Shown: piece by piece, positions 7,056-15,219 of the stretch | Layout of the letters: every line of letters starts with the position of its first letter | Numbering within the stretch: position 1 is the first letter of the stretch | Assembly: GCA_963717125.1 (NCBI GenBank) | Contig: CAVQVG010000003.1 | Coordinates: forward strand, 310,001 to 374,000 | DNA: 64,000 nt | Direction: 5' to 3' | DNA from: RYN-230 sp963717125 | Lineage (GTDB): Bacteria; Actinomycetota; Actinomycetes; Streptosporangiales; Streptosporangiaceae | Notes under the pieces: generated by a model | Database searches by the model: none | Told to the model about the DNA's origin: nothing | What the model saw: only the letters and a program-made list of their open reading frames with translations | Position numbers and translations under genes: made by a program

Positions 7056-7499
7056 GTGGACATGAAGCTCGAGGTCGTCGTGGTGCCAGTCTCCGACGTG
7101 GACCGGTCCAAGGAGTTCTACAAGGCGCTGGGCTGGCGGGAAGACGCGGACTTCGCCTCGAGCGCGGACTTCCGGGTGGTGCAGCTGACCCCGCCCGAGT
7201 CGGCCTGCTCGATCATCTTCGGCACCGGGGTCAGTTCGGCCGAGCCCGGCTCAGCCGAAGGCCTGCAGCTGACGGTGAACGACATCGACCAGGCGCGGGC
7301 CGAGTTGACGGAGCGGGGGGCTGAGGTAAGCGAGGTGTTCCACGACGCCGACGGGGTGTTCCACCACGCCTTGACCGCGCGGCGGGTGCCGGGCCCGGCC
7401 CCGGAGCACGCCAGCTACGGTTCGTTCGCTTCGTTCAGCGACCCGGACGGCAACGGCTGGCTGATCCAGGAGATCACCACCCGGCTGCCGGGCCGCTGA
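7056..7499 (+). CDS. Glyoxalase/bleomycin-resistance (VOC) family protein
   Basis: About 147 residues from GTG 7056 (GAGGAG at 7043-7048 is well spaced); ATG 7062 is an alternative. The VOC fold is shown by KLEVVVVPVSDVDRSKEFYK, ALGWREDADFASSADFRVVQ, LQLTVNDIDQARAELTERGA and FSDPDGNGWLIQEIT. Residues at the usual metal-ligand positions are E (KLEVVV replaces the common H) and the final E of WLIQE. Such proteins act as dioxygenases, lyases or resistance proteins; the substrate is not predictable. It is followed 21 bp later by an NTF2-like gene. Confidence 0.85.
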   Translation: MDMKLEVVVVPVSDVDRSKEFYKALGWREDADFASSADFRVVQLTPPESACSIIFGTGVSSAEPGSAEGLQLTVNDIDQARAELTERGAEVSEVFHDADGVFHHALTARRVPGPAPEHASYGSFASFSDPDGNGWLIQEITTRLPGR

Positions 7500-7520
7500 C
7501 CTGGACCTGATGGAGCTGAG

Positions 7521-8351
7521 ATGCCGTGGTTTCCTGACTTCGTCGGCGCCGCAGAACTCGCCCGGCGGGAGAGACGCCAGGCGGGCCACGCTGACCCGGT
7601 CGGCCAGTACTTCGCCGCGCTGACCCACGGTGACCCGCACGACCTGGAGGATGTGTGGCCGGGCCAGGTGGTGGTCTATGACCCGCGCGCGGGTGAGGTG
7701 CGGGGCCACCGGCAGCTGCACAAGTTCATCAGCCGGAACGTCTCCTGGCTGGCCGGGCTGCACGCCCGGACCGAGACCGTGGCGTTGACCGTGGTGGGTG
7801 CGCGGGCCGTGGTGGAAGTGCTGGCCTATCTGATCCAGGACGGGCAGGAGGTGGCGTGGCCGGTGGCGGTGGTGGCGGAATCCCCGGACGACCGGTCGGT
7901 GGTGTTCCGTACCTACTGCAGCCAGTGGCCCGTGGCAGGGCGCCGCGAATTCCGGCCGCCCATCCTCGAGCCTGCGCCGCTGCACATCAACGACGTGGTC
8001 GGCCGCTACCGGGCCGCGCTGGCGGCCGGGGACACCGACGCGATCGTGCGCATGTTCACGCCGGACGGGTATTTCCGCGAGCCCATCGGGTTCCACCAGA
8101 CCCATCGCGGCCCGGCTGAACTGCGGTCGTTCTTCGCCAGGATGTTCAGCGCGGGCGGCGGTCTCGATGTGCAGCCGTGCCGCGTGACCGACGACGGGGT
8201 GCGCTGCGCCGTGGAGTCCAACTGGGTCCGGTGGGGCCGCCACGACCTGCCGCCGCAGGCCGGGATCAGCGTCTACGAGCGCAGCCCGGATGGGCTGCTG
8301 GCCGCGGCGCGGGCCTACGAGGACGTGGAGCCGCCGGCCGATCTGTCCTGA
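7521..8351 (+). CDS. Tandem SnoaL/NTF2-like domain protein
   Basis: Encodes 276 residues with two copies of the NTF2-like fold. The first (about 25-140) has DPVGQYFAALTHGDPHDLED, VYDPRAGEVRGHRQLHKFIS and ending VVFRTYCSQWPV. The second (about 155-270) has DVVGRYRAALAAGDTDAIVR, MFTPDGYFREPIG and RGPAELRSFFARMFS. The duplication suggests a one-chain pseudo-dimer. It could be a polyketide-cyclase-like enzyme or a ligand-binding protein. Probably co-transcribed with the glyoxalase-type gene. Its last 37 bp overlap the 3' end of the opposing GNAT gene. Confidence 0.8.
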   Translation: MPWFPDFVGAAELARRERRQAGHADPVGQYFAALTHGDPHDLEDVWPGQVVVYDPRAGEVRGHRQLHKFISRNVSWLAGLHARTETVALTVVGARAVVEVLAYLIQDGQEVAWPVAVVAESPDDRSVVFRTYCSQWPVAGRREFRPPILEPAPLHINDVVGRYRAALAAGDTDAIVRMFTPDGYFREPIGFHQTHRGPAELRSFFARMFSAGGGLDVQPCRVTDDGVRCAVESNWVRWGRHDLPPQAGISVYERSPDGLLAAARAYEDVEPPADLS

Positions 8352-8785
8352 CGCCGGAGGATCTTCTGCATGTAGATGCGCCGGTAGCCGTCCTCGGTGC
8401 GCCGGTCCACCTCGCGGTAGCCGAGATGGGCGTAGATGGCCTGGTTCTCGGTCATCACCTCGTGGGTGTACAGGGTCAGCCGGCGCAGCCGCTGCTGCTC
8501 GGCCACCTGCTCGGCGAACTGCATGAGGCGGCGGCCGAGGCCGGTGCCCTGAGCGGCCGGATGCACCGCGATGTTCTCGATGAGCAGGCTGTCCCCGGTG
8601 GGGGTGAGCGAGATCAGGCCGGTGATGGGAGCGCCGGTCACCCAGACCGAACCCGCCTCGACGGGGCCGCGGTAGTCGCGCAGCACCGGCACCGGCGGCT
8701 TCGGCATCCGGCTCAGGTACTTCGCGTAAGCGGCCTGAATGATCGCATGAATCGGCTCCAGATCCGCCGTGGTGGCTTGCCTCAC
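8315..8785 (-). CDS. GNAT family N-acetyltransferase
   Basis: Encodes 156 residues from GTG 8785. MRQATTADLEPIHAIIQAAY starts the fold. Acetyl-CoA-binding motif A is LLIENIAVHPAAQGTGLGRR (Q/RxxGxG/A as QGTGLG). Motif B is RLTLYTHEVMTENQAIYAHL then GYREVDRRTEDGYRRIYM. The acetyl acceptor is unknown; close relatives act on small amines or protein N-termini. It is convergent with, and overlaps, the NTF2-like gene. Confidence 0.88.
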   Translation of the reverse strand: MRQATTADLEPIHAIIQAAYAKYLSRMPKPPVPVLRDYRGPVEAGSVWVTGAPITGLISLTPTGDSLLIENIAVHPAAQGTGLGRRLMQFAEQVAEQQRLRRLTLYTHEVMTENQAIYAHLGYREVDRRTEDGYRRIYMQKILRRQDRSAGGSTSS

Positions 8786-8801
8786 CCCGCCAGGCTAGAG
8801 G

Positions 8802-10196
8802 TCACCGGGTTTTCGGGGCGAGCGTGGGGCCTTGGCAGTGGCCGTGGCAGACGCGGCCGCTGGGCACCTGGCCCAGGTTGGTGAATGGGTGGGTCCGCAT
8901 GACGGTGAACGACCAGAAGCCTAGGCCGAATAGTGCCACCACCAGGACGACCGAAGTGGCGGCGGCCGGGGTGGCCCGGCGGGCAACGTGGATCAGCAGC
9001 CAGGCGCCGAGCAGCGCGATGGCGCCGGTGGCGTCGACGTAGAAGCGGACGGACTGGAGCGTGGACAGGCCCGGGGCGGCGGTCCAGGTGTAGGCGGCGT
9101 ACAGCCCCCACAGGCCGACCCACGATGCGGCCAGCGGGATGGCCGCGGCCAGATCGCGGCGGGCCTCCTCGCCGGCGGGGGCGTGGCGCAGCCGGAGCCA
9201 TCGGACGATGATCCAGGCCAGCGCGGCCAGGCCGAGCAGCAGCATCGGGATGGCCGCTAGTAGGTGCGCGGGCATGTACCGGAGGTTGGGCCCGATGGCG
9301 CTCAGACTGAAGGTGATCTCACCGGGCCGGTAGCCGGATGTCAGCGGGCCGCCGTAGACCAGGTCGTTGAACAGCGCGATGCCCGCCACGCTGGCCGCGG
9401 CCGAGCCCAGCCACCAGGCCAGCGCCGCGGTGGGTACCCGGCGCAGCCGCCAGGCCACCAGCACCGCCAGCACCGCGCAGCCCAGCACGACGAGGTTGGT
9501 GTACCGGACGAACACGGCCACCTCGATGGCCAGGAAGCCGAGCAGACCGGTCCAGGTGCGCCGTTGCGCGCTGGCTTCGGCGGCCAGCACCGCCCAGAGC
9601 AGCGCGCCGGTGCCCGCCGCGATCAGCGACGCCTCGGTGAACGTGGGCATGTAGTCGCGCCAGGCGAACAGCAGCGCGGCGCCGGAGGAGCAGAACAGGG
9701 CCACCGCGGCGGTGCCGCCGTACCGGCCCAGCCAGCGCCGGGCACCGGTGAACAGGCCCAGGCAGGCCAGCGCGGCGTAAAACAGCGGCGCCAGCCGGAT
9801 GAGGCCCAGCGCCTGGAACGGCGCGGCCAGGAACGGATACCCGGGGTCCTTCTCACTGATCCACCGGTGGCTGGCCAGCTGCACCCACTGGATCGGGGTG
9901 GGCGGCGCGATCCGCTGGGTCAGCCGGCCCGACGCCCCGGGGCCGGTCGTGCTGAGCAGGTGCGCACTGAGCGCGTGCGCCTGGGCGGTGGACAGGGTCA
10001 GCCAGTGCCCTTCTGTCATCGCGACGATCGAGGCCTGGTACGCGAAGTCATCCGGCTCGATGAGCTGGGGCGTGACGGTCAGCACAGCGAGGCACAGGGC
10101 GGCGAACGCCGCGGCGGCCAGGATGATCTCGGTCCGGCCCCAGCCGGCCCAGGCCGCCCGCGGTTGCATCCGGCTGCGCTCGGCCAGGGCATCCAT
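8802..10196 (-). CDS. Polytopic membrane protein, GT-C glycosyltransferase-like
   Basis: Encodes 464 residues from ATG 10196 (AGGA upstream). About ten to eleven hydrophobic helices. An early acidic motif in the first outer loop, TPQLIEPDDFAYQASIVAMT, resembles the EPDE/ExD loop of GT-C lipid-linked sugar transferases (ArnT/PMT type), and a later RYMPAHLLAAIPMLLLG segment is typical of that class. A mannosyl- or arabinosyltransferase-like role at the cell envelope is possible, but no substrate motif settles it. It lies downstream of the two-component kinase gene and is separated from it by a terminator-like hairpin. Confidence 0.6.
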   Translation of the reverse strand: MDALAERSRMQPRAAWAGWGRTEIILAAAAFAALCLAVLTVTPQLIEPDDFAYQASIVAMTEGHWLTLSTAQAHALSAHLLSTTGPGASGRLTQRIAPPTPIQWVQLASHRWISEKDPGYPFLAAPFQALGLIRLAPLFYAALACLGLFTGARRWLGRYGGTAAVALFCSSGAALLFAWRDYMPTFTEASLIAAGTGALLWAVLAAEASAQRRTWTGLLGFLAIEVAVFVRYTNLVVLGCAVLAVLVAWRLRRVPTAALAWWLGSAAASVAGIALFNDLVYGGPLTSGYRPGEITFSLSAIGPNLRYMPAHLLAAIPMLLLGLAALAWIIVRWLRLRHAPAGEEARRDLAAAIPLAASWVGLWGLYAAYTWTAAPGLSTLQSVRFYVDATGAIALLGAWLLIHVARRATPAAATSVVLVVALFGLGFWSFTVMRTHPFTNLGQVPSGRVCHGHCQGPTLAPKTR

Positions 10197-10228
10197 TGGT
10201 ACATCATCCTGGCCTGGACCGCGCGGGT

Positions 10229-10248
10229 GGGGCCAGGGGGCTGGCCCC
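10229..10248 (-). terminator. Terminator-like hairpin after the histidine kinase gene
   Basis: GGGGCCAG (10229-10236) and CTGGCCCC (10241-10248) form a perfect 8-bp stem with a GGGG loop, between the kinase stop (10290) and the start of the next gene (10196). Confidence 0.6.
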
Positions 10249-10289
10249 CGCAACCGAGGTGGGCCTGGACCTACGGTCATAATCACGAG

Positions 10290-11804
10290 CTAAGGCGCGA
10301 CCGGGGTTTGGTGCTGGGCTGGGCTCGAGTGAACCGGGGGCGGGGTGGGGGCGGCGGGGAGGGTGAGGGTGATGCTCAGGCCGTGCGGCGGGTTGGCGGC
10401 GGCGGTCACCTGGCCGTCGTGCGCGGCGGCGACCGCGGCCACGATGGCCAGGCCCAGGCCGGAGCCGGGGCGCCGGGACGGTACCCCGGCCCGGTAGAAC
10501 CGGTCGAAGATGCGCGGCAGCTGCTCCGGCGGGACGCCGGGGCCGTCGTCGCTGACCGCCAGGATCACCCGGCCGTCGCGCCCGGCGGCGGTGAGCGTGG
10601 CGGTGCTGCCCGCGGGGGTGTGCGCGGCCACGTTGCCGAGGATGTTGTCGATGGCCCGGCGGAGCAGTTCCTCGTCCCCGGTGACCTCCAGGTCACCGGT
10701 GATCTCGCACCGCCAGGTCCGGTCCGGGCCGGCGATGCGGGCGCGCTGCACGCACTCGGTGGCCAGCGCGCTGAGCGCGACCGGCTCACACTGCTGACCG
10801 GGCCGCTGATCGAGCCGGGCCAGCCGGAGCATGTCGTCCACCAGCCCGCCCATCCGCTGGGCTTCCAGGGTGATCCGGCGCATCGCCTCATCGACCTGGT
10901 CCCGGCGCGGCAGCGCGCCCTGCTGGTACAGCTCGGCGTTGGCGCGCAGCGAGGCCAGCGGGGTACGCAGCTCGTGGCTAGCGTCGGCGAAGAACCGGCG
11001 GGTCGCCTCCTGGCTGGCGTTCCGTTCGGCCACGAAGTCCTCGATCCGGGCTAGCATCCCGTTCAGCGCGGCGCCGAGACGGCCCATCTCGGTTCGCGGA
11101 TCGTGCGGGCTGACCCGGTCGGTCAGGTCGCCTGCGTTGATCTTGTCGGCCTGGCCCGCCATCACCTCGACCGGCCGCAAGCCACGGCGCATCACCCAGG
11201 CGACACCGCCGGCCGCGATCGCCCCAGCCGCCGCCGACCCGATGATCAAGATCAGCTCGAGCTGGCCGATGGTCCGCTGCATGCCGGACAGGCTGGTGGT
11301 GGCGTACACCAGCCCGTACCCGGGAAAGGACAGCGCCAGCAGCCGGACCTGGGTGGTCCCGTCCCGCCCGGTCAGGGTCACCGCGGTATGGCTCCTGGCC
11401 AGCGACTGAAGATACGGGACGGAAACCCGGGGCAGCAGCTGGTCACCGCCCATGATCGAGAGCACCGGCCTGCTGTGGTTCACGGTCACCACCTCGAACT
11501 GCCCAAGCGCGCCCGGCAGGATGGCCCGCGGCCCGGTGATCTCCTTCCTGGGCTTGCCCCTGACTTCCCGGGGCGGCACGAACTGGCGGGGATGTAGCCC
11601 CGGCGTGACCGACCCGTTGGCCGGCAGGACCCGGTACAGGCTCAGCACTTCCCTGAGCTGCTGATCGGTCTGGCTGATCAGGTAGCCGCGCAGCGCGGTG
11701 ACCGCGGCGACGTCGAACGCGACCAGGGCGACCAGGGTGACGGCCAGCACCCCGAGCAGCACCCGGGTGCGCAGCTTGGCCCGCCGGGGCCGGCGCAGTC
11801 TCAT
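10290..11804 (-). CDS. PhoR/TcrY-like sensor histidine kinase
   Basis: Encodes 504 residues; ATG 11804 overlaps the response-regulator stop (ATGA). A first membrane helix (about 13-35), an extracytoplasmic sensor region (about 36-182) and a second helix (about 183-205) are followed by a HAMP domain (GGVAWVMRRGLRPVEVMAGQ). The HisKA box is FFADASHELRTPLASLRANA (H277). ATPase boxes are DNILGNVAAHTPAGS (N box), VSDDGPGVPPEQLPRIFDRF (G1/F) and GSGLGLAIV (G2). It should autophosphorylate in response to an envelope signal and phosphorylate the linked PhoP-like regulator. It is encoded opposite to the exporter operon the pair probably controls. Confidence 0.93.
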   Translation of the reverse strand: MRLRRPRRAKLRTRVLLGVLAVTLVALVAFDVAAVTALRGYLISQTDQQLREVLSLYRVLPANGSVTPGLHPRQFVPPREVRGKPRKEITGPRAILPGALGQFEVVTVNHSRPVLSIMGGDQLLPRVSVPYLQSLARSHTAVTLTGRDGTTQVRLLALSFPGYGLVYATTSLSGMQRTIGQLELILIIGSAAAGAIAAGGVAWVMRRGLRPVEVMAGQADKINAGDLTDRVSPHDPRTEMGRLGAALNGMLARIEDFVAERNASQEATRRFFADASHELRTPLASLRANAELYQQGALPRRDQVDEAMRRITLEAQRMGGLVDDMLRLARLDQRPGQQCEPVALSALATECVQRARIAGPDRTWRCEITGDLEVTGDEELLRRAIDNILGNVAAHTPAGSTATLTAAGRDGRVILAVSDDGPGVPPEQLPRIFDRFYRAGVPSRRPGSGLGLAIVAAVAAAHDGQVTAAANPPHGLSITLTLPAAPTPPPVHSSPAQHQTPVAP

Positions 11805-12523
11805 CGCTGGCCGCGGGGCAGCCGGAGGCAGTAGCCGACACCGCGCTGGGTGTGGATCACATCCGGCCCGCAGGCGGCCAGCTTGCGGCGCAGGTAGGCG
11901 ATGTAGGTGGCGACCACCGTGCTGGACCCGGCGAAGTCGTAGTCCCACACGTGGTCGAGCAACTGGGCCCGGGTCAGTACCCGGCCCGGGTTGAGCAGCA
12001 GGTAGCGGAGCAGCCGGAACTCGGTCGGCGACAGCTCGATCGGCTGGCCGGCCCGGCGGACCTCGTAGGAGTCCTGGTCCAGCTCGATGTCGCCGAACGT
12101 CAGCACCGGGCCGCCGGCCTCGTCGCGGCGGGTGCGGCGCAATACGGTGCGGATCCGGGCGGCCAGTTCCTCCAGGCCGAACGGCTTGGTCATGTAGTCG
12201 TCGCCGCCCAGGGTGAGCCCGGTCACCTTGTCGTCCTGGGTGTCCTTGGCGGTCAGGAAGATGACGGGCAGCCGGCTGCCGTCCCGGCGCAGCCGCCGGA
12301 CCACCTCGAAGCCGTCGGTGTCCGGCAGCATCACGTCGAGCACGACCAGGTCGAACGGCCGCTCCCGGGCCAGCCGGAGCGCCTCGGTGCCGGTGTCCGC
12401 GGAGGTGACCTGGAAGCCCAGGAAGGTCAGCGACGCGGCCACCGCATCACGCAGGAACGGCTCGTCGTCAACGACCAGCAGCCGGCCGTGATCGGCGGCC
12501 GGTGCCGCTGCCGGTTCAGCCAT
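11801..12523 (-). CDS. PhoP-like OmpR-family response regulator
   Basis: Encodes 240 residues. The receiver domain has the acidic pair in RLLVVDDEPF (D19, D20), phospho-acceptor D63 in LVVLDVMLPDTDG, T/S in VIFLTAKD and the Lys in DDYMTKPF. SLTFLGFQVTSADTGTEALR and DKVTGLTLGGDDYMTKPF resemble mycobacterial PhoP closely. The C-terminal winged helix includes IELSPTEFRLLRYLLLNPG and STVVATYIAYLRRKL. It should bind paired direct repeats; two such sites lie just upstream (12583-12635), consistent with autoregulation and control of the divergent lipoprotein-exporter operon. Confidence 0.94.
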   Translation of the reverse strand: MAEPAAAPAADHGRLLVVDDEPFLRDAVAASLTFLGFQVTSADTGTEALRLARERPFDLVVLDVMLPDTDGFEVVRRLRRDGSRLPVIFLTAKDTQDDKVTGLTLGGDDYMTKPFGLEELAARIRTVLRRTRRDEAGGPVLTFGDIELDQDSYEVRRAGQPIELSPTEFRLLRYLLLNPGRVLTRAQLLDHVWDYDFAGSSTVVATYIAYLRRKLAACGPDVIHTQRGVGYCLRLPRGQR

Positions 12524-12582
12524 GAACGCCTCCTTGCCCTCGTCAGGAGATCACAGAAACGCTAAGCCCGGCTGTGACCTGC

Positions 12583-12600
12583 ATGCGAGTTTCATGTGAG
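12583..12600 (-). promoter_or_regulatory. Direct-repeat operator A for the PhoP-like regulator
   Basis: On the minus strand CTCACAT (12600-12594) and CTCGCAT (12589-12583) are 7-mers repeated with an 11-bp period, the geometry bound head-to-tail by OmpR/PhoP dimers. The site lies about 60 bp upstream of the regulator gene start. Confidence 0.55.
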
Positions 12601-12616
12601 GCCGGTGGCAGCGGTG

Positions 12617-12635
12617 ACTCACACGGAACTCACAC
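12617..12635 (+). promoter_or_regulatory. Direct-repeat operator B for the PhoP-like regulator
   Basis: ACTCACAC occurs at 12617-12624 and again at 12628-12635, an exact 8-bp repeat with an 11-bp period. This resembles the TCACAGC-N4-TCACAGC box of mycobacterial PhoP. It is oriented opposite to operator A, toward the lipoprotein operon starting at 12721. Confidence 0.6.
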
Positions 12636-12720
12636 ACCATCCGTGTAGTAGTCGCATCCCCGCCCACCAGGCTGGTCTCCCGGAAGGATCGTTCACGCCA
12701 CAGTAAGGGCGGATTCCCTG

Positions 12721-13332
12721 ATGAACGAGGACACCGGCGGCGAGCAGCAGCCAGGTGGATGGCGGCGGCCAGGTGGACGGCCACGGCCTGGCCGGCGGGC
12801 CGCCGCGCTGGTCCCGGCCGCGCTGGTCCGGGCCGCGCTGGTCCCGGCGGTGCTGGCCGGAACCATGCTGCTGGTGTCGGCCTGCGGCGGCGGTTCGCCC
12901 GCGGCCGCGCCGAGCGCGCACCCCGGGCAGCTCACCGCCCAGACGATGAATGTCTTCGCGCAGTGCATGCGAGGCCACGGCGTGCCGGACTTCTACTTCT
13001 CCCGCACCGGCAGCACGGCCGCCGCCGGACTTACCAGCGTGATCCAGCTCGGGCAGTGGGTTGCCCCGGCTAACCCCAGCTCGCCGCAGTTCCAGTCGGC
13101 GATGACGGCGTGCCAGCACCTGCTGCCGATGCGCCCGCCAACCGCGGCCCAGCTCCAGCAGCAGTTGCGCCGTGAGGTCCAGGCGGCCGCCTGCATGCGG
13201 GCGCACGGCTACCCGGACTACCCAGACCCCAGCGCGCAGGACGGGCACATGGTCCGGCCGCAACTGCCCACCGACATCGACACCAGCTCACCGCAGTTCC
13301 TGGCCGCGCTGAAGACCTGCAACGGAGGCTGA
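12721..13332 (+). CDS. Secreted lipoprotein with duplicated CMRxHGxPDF motifs
   Basis: Encodes 203 residues. After a long basic N-terminus, a hydrophobic stretch ends in the lipobox LVSAC (C55), so the mature protein should be a lipid-anchored surface protein. Two related segments follow: FAQCMRGHGVPDFYFSR and AACMRAHGYPDYPDP, each later followed by a lone Cys (TACQHLL; LKTC). The family accompanies actinobacterial MacA/MacB-type exporters and has no proven function. It is the first gene of a five-gene operon whose genes are spaced 4 bp apart or overlap. Confidence 0.82.
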   Translation: MNEDTGGEQQPGGWRRPGGRPRPGRRAAALVPAALVRAALVPAVLAGTMLLVSACGGGSPAAAPSAHPGQLTAQTMNVFAQCMRGHGVPDFYFSRTGSTAAAGLTSVIQLGQWVAPANPSSPQFQSAMTACQHLLPMRPPTAAQLQQQLRREVQAAACMRAHGYPDYPDPSAQDGHMVRPQLPTDIDTSSPQFLAALKTCNGG

Positions 13333-13336
13333 CCAG

Positions 13337-13843
13337 ATGAGACTGCGCCGAGCGGCCGGCCTGGCCGCGCTGGCCCTGACCGCGCCGCTGGCCGCAGCGT
13401 GCGGCGGCTCGCCGTCGGCCGCACCGAGCCCGGCCCCGGGCAACGTGCAGCAACTAGACGTCTTCGCCGCGTGCATGCGCGGCCACGGGGTGCTGAACTT
13501 CTATTTCTCTAGTTCGCCGGGCACATCGAATTCGAGCACGGTGCTGAGCATCATGGGGCACTACGTAACCGGCGTGAATCCGCAGACATCCCAGTTCGGC
13601 GCGGCCATGGACGCTTGCAAGCACCTGCTCCCGGGCGGCGGCCCGCATCAGCCGACTCGGCAGCAGATCAACAACATGGTGAAGTTCGCCGCCTGCATGC
13701 GGTCGCACGGCTACCCGGACTACCCGGACCCCGTTGTGCGCAGCGGCGGCGTCGAAGAGCAGCCGCTGCCGGCCAACATCGACACCAACTCGGCGCAGTT
13801 CCAGGCGGCGCAAAAGACATGCAGCACAAGGACGAGCAAATGA
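13337..13843 (+). CDS. Second lipoprotein with duplicated CMRxHGxPDF motifs
   Basis: Encodes 168 residues and is a paralogue of the preceding gene. The lipobox is LAAAC (C22). The repeated motifs are FAACMRGHGVLNFYFSS and FAACMRSHGYPDYPDP, with AMDACKHLLPGG and AQKTC supplying the partner cysteines, which suggests two disulfides. It starts 4 bp after its paralogue, and its TGA overlaps the next ATG (ATGA at 13840-13843). Tandem duplication is the obvious origin of the pair. Confidence 0.82.
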   Translation: MRLRRAAGLAALALTAPLAAACGGSPSAAPSPAPGNVQQLDVFAACMRGHGVLNFYFSSSPGTSNSSTVLSIMGHYVTGVNPQTSQFGAAMDACKHLLPGGGPHQPTRQQINNMVKFAACMRSHGYPDYPDPVVRSGGVEEQPLPANIDTNSAQFQAAQKTCSTRTSK

Positions 13844-15219
13844 ACCAGAACGCCGATGCCCACGAGCAGGCGGAAGCCGGGCCGGGCGCAGCGACCGAGC
13901 CATCCCAGCCGGCTGGGGATCAGGCGAAGGCCGGCGGCGGGCCGGCCCGGCACGACGGCGGCCCGGCCGCGCCCGCCCCGGCCGCGGACCCGCCGACCGA
14001 GCGGGACCGGCGCGGCCGGCGGGGCTGGGTGGTGGCCGGGGTGGTGATCGTGGTCGCGGCGGCCGCGGCCGGGGCCGCCCTGGCCACCGGGGCGTTCCGC
14101 GGCTCCGGCACCGCCGCGGCCAGTGCCAGCAGCGGATACAAGACCGGGACGGCCACCGTGACCCGCCAGTCGCTGACCAGCCAGACCCAGGAGAACGCCA
14201 CGCTGGGTGACGCGGGTACCTGGTCGGTGGCGGTGCCGTCCAGCTCGTCGTCCTCGTCCGCAGCGTCGTCGGCCGCGTCCTCGTCGTCGGCCGCCGGGTC
14301 GGGGACGCTTACCTGGCTGCCGCAGATCGGGCAGGTAATCCGGCAGGGCCAGCAGATCTACGGCGTGTCCGGCAGCCCGGTGGTGCTGCTGTACGGACCG
14401 GTGCCGGCCTACCGGGACTTGTCCGAGGGGATGACCGGGGCGGATGTCACCGAGCTGAACCGTGACCTGGTCAAGCTGGGTTATGCGACCAGGGCCGCGC
14501 TGGGCCCGCGGTCGGGCTGGGACTACTACAGCTCGGAGACCGCCTACGCGGTCGAACGGCTGCAAACCAAGCTCGGCCTGACCGTGACCGGCACCCTGCC
14601 GCTGGGCCAGGCGGCCTTCCTGCCCGGCCCGGTGCTGGTCACCGGGCTCGGCACCAGCACCTCGCTGGGCGGCCCGGCCACCTCCGGGACCGTGGTGCTG
14701 ACCGCGACCTCGGTCACCCCCGTGGTCACCATCGAGCTGGACCCGTCGCTGCAATCGGAGGTGAAGGACGGCGACCAGGTCGCCGTCACGCTGCCGGACG
14801 GCAGCATCACCGCCGGGGTGGTCACCCAGGTGGGCCGGGTCGCCACCACCCCGAACTCGTCGTCCAGCGGCTCCGGTAACTCCGCGAGCCAGTCCAGCAA
14901 CTCCTCGAACAGTTCGGCCAGCGGCTCGGGGGCCACCATCACCGTGCTGGTCTCGCTGACCCACCCGAAGGCGGCCGGCAAGCTGAACCAGGCCCCGGTG
15001 ACGGTGACCATCACCACCGGCAGCGTGTCCAGCGCGCTGACCGTGCCGGTGGACGCGCTGCTGGCCCAGCCGGGTGGGAGCTACGCGGTGGAGGTGACCG
15101 GGCCGGGTGGGCACCACCTGGTCAGGGTGACTCCCGGCATGTTCGACGACGCGGCCGGCCAGGTGCAGGTCAGCGGGAACCTGACCCCCGGCCAGCACGT
15201 CGTGGTGCCGGGGATATGA
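13840..15219 (+). CDS. MacA/HlyD-like periplasmic adaptor with peptidoglycan-binding domain
   Basis: Encodes 459 residues. A charged cytosolic N-terminus of about 60 residues precedes one membrane helix (GWVVAGVVIVVAAAAAGAAL). The outside part contains a lipoyl/hairpin-type region, interrupted by a poly-Ser stretch (about 128-150). A PG_binding_1-like domain follows (GMTGADVTELNRDLVKLGYA, YAVERLQTKLGLTVTGTL). Beta-barrel segments come next (VTIELDPSLQSEVKDGDQV, VSSALTVPVDALLAQPGG). It should connect the MacB-type transporter to the cell wall. Overlaps its neighbours on both sides by 4 bp. Confidence 0.86.
   Translation: MNQNADAHEQAEAGPGAATEPSQPAGDQAKAGGGPARHDGGPAAPAPAADPPTERDRRGRRGWVVAGVVIVVAAAAAGAALATGAFRGSGTAAASASSGYKTGTATVTRQSLTSQTQENATLGDAGTWSVAVPSSSSSSSAASSAASSSSAAGSGTLTWLPQIGQVIRQGQQIYGVSGSPVVLLYGPVPAYRDLSEGMTGADVTELNRDLVKLGYATRAALGPRSGWDYYSSETAYAVERLQTKLGLTVTGTLPLGQAAFLPGPVLVTGLGTSTSLGGPATSGTVVLTATSVTPVVTIELDPSLQSEVKDGDQVAVTLPDGSITAGVVTQVGRVATTPNSSSSGSGNSASQSSNSSNSSASGSGATITVLVSLTHPKAAGKLNQAPVTVTITTGSVSSALTVPVDALLAQPGGSYAVEVTGPGGHHLVRVTPGMFDDAAGQVQVSGNLTPGQHVVVPGI

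Noticed and set aside
9264..11054. Open reading frame of 596 codons on the plus strand
   Set aside because: It runs antisense through the membrane-protein and histidine-kinase genes, whose motifs are unambiguous; the frame is a by-product of high GC content.
14230..14310. Simple-sequence repeat (TCG/TCC-rich tract)
   Set aside because: It encodes a poly-Ser linker in the MacA-like adaptor and varies in codon choice, so it is a low-complexity coding segment rather than a repeat element.
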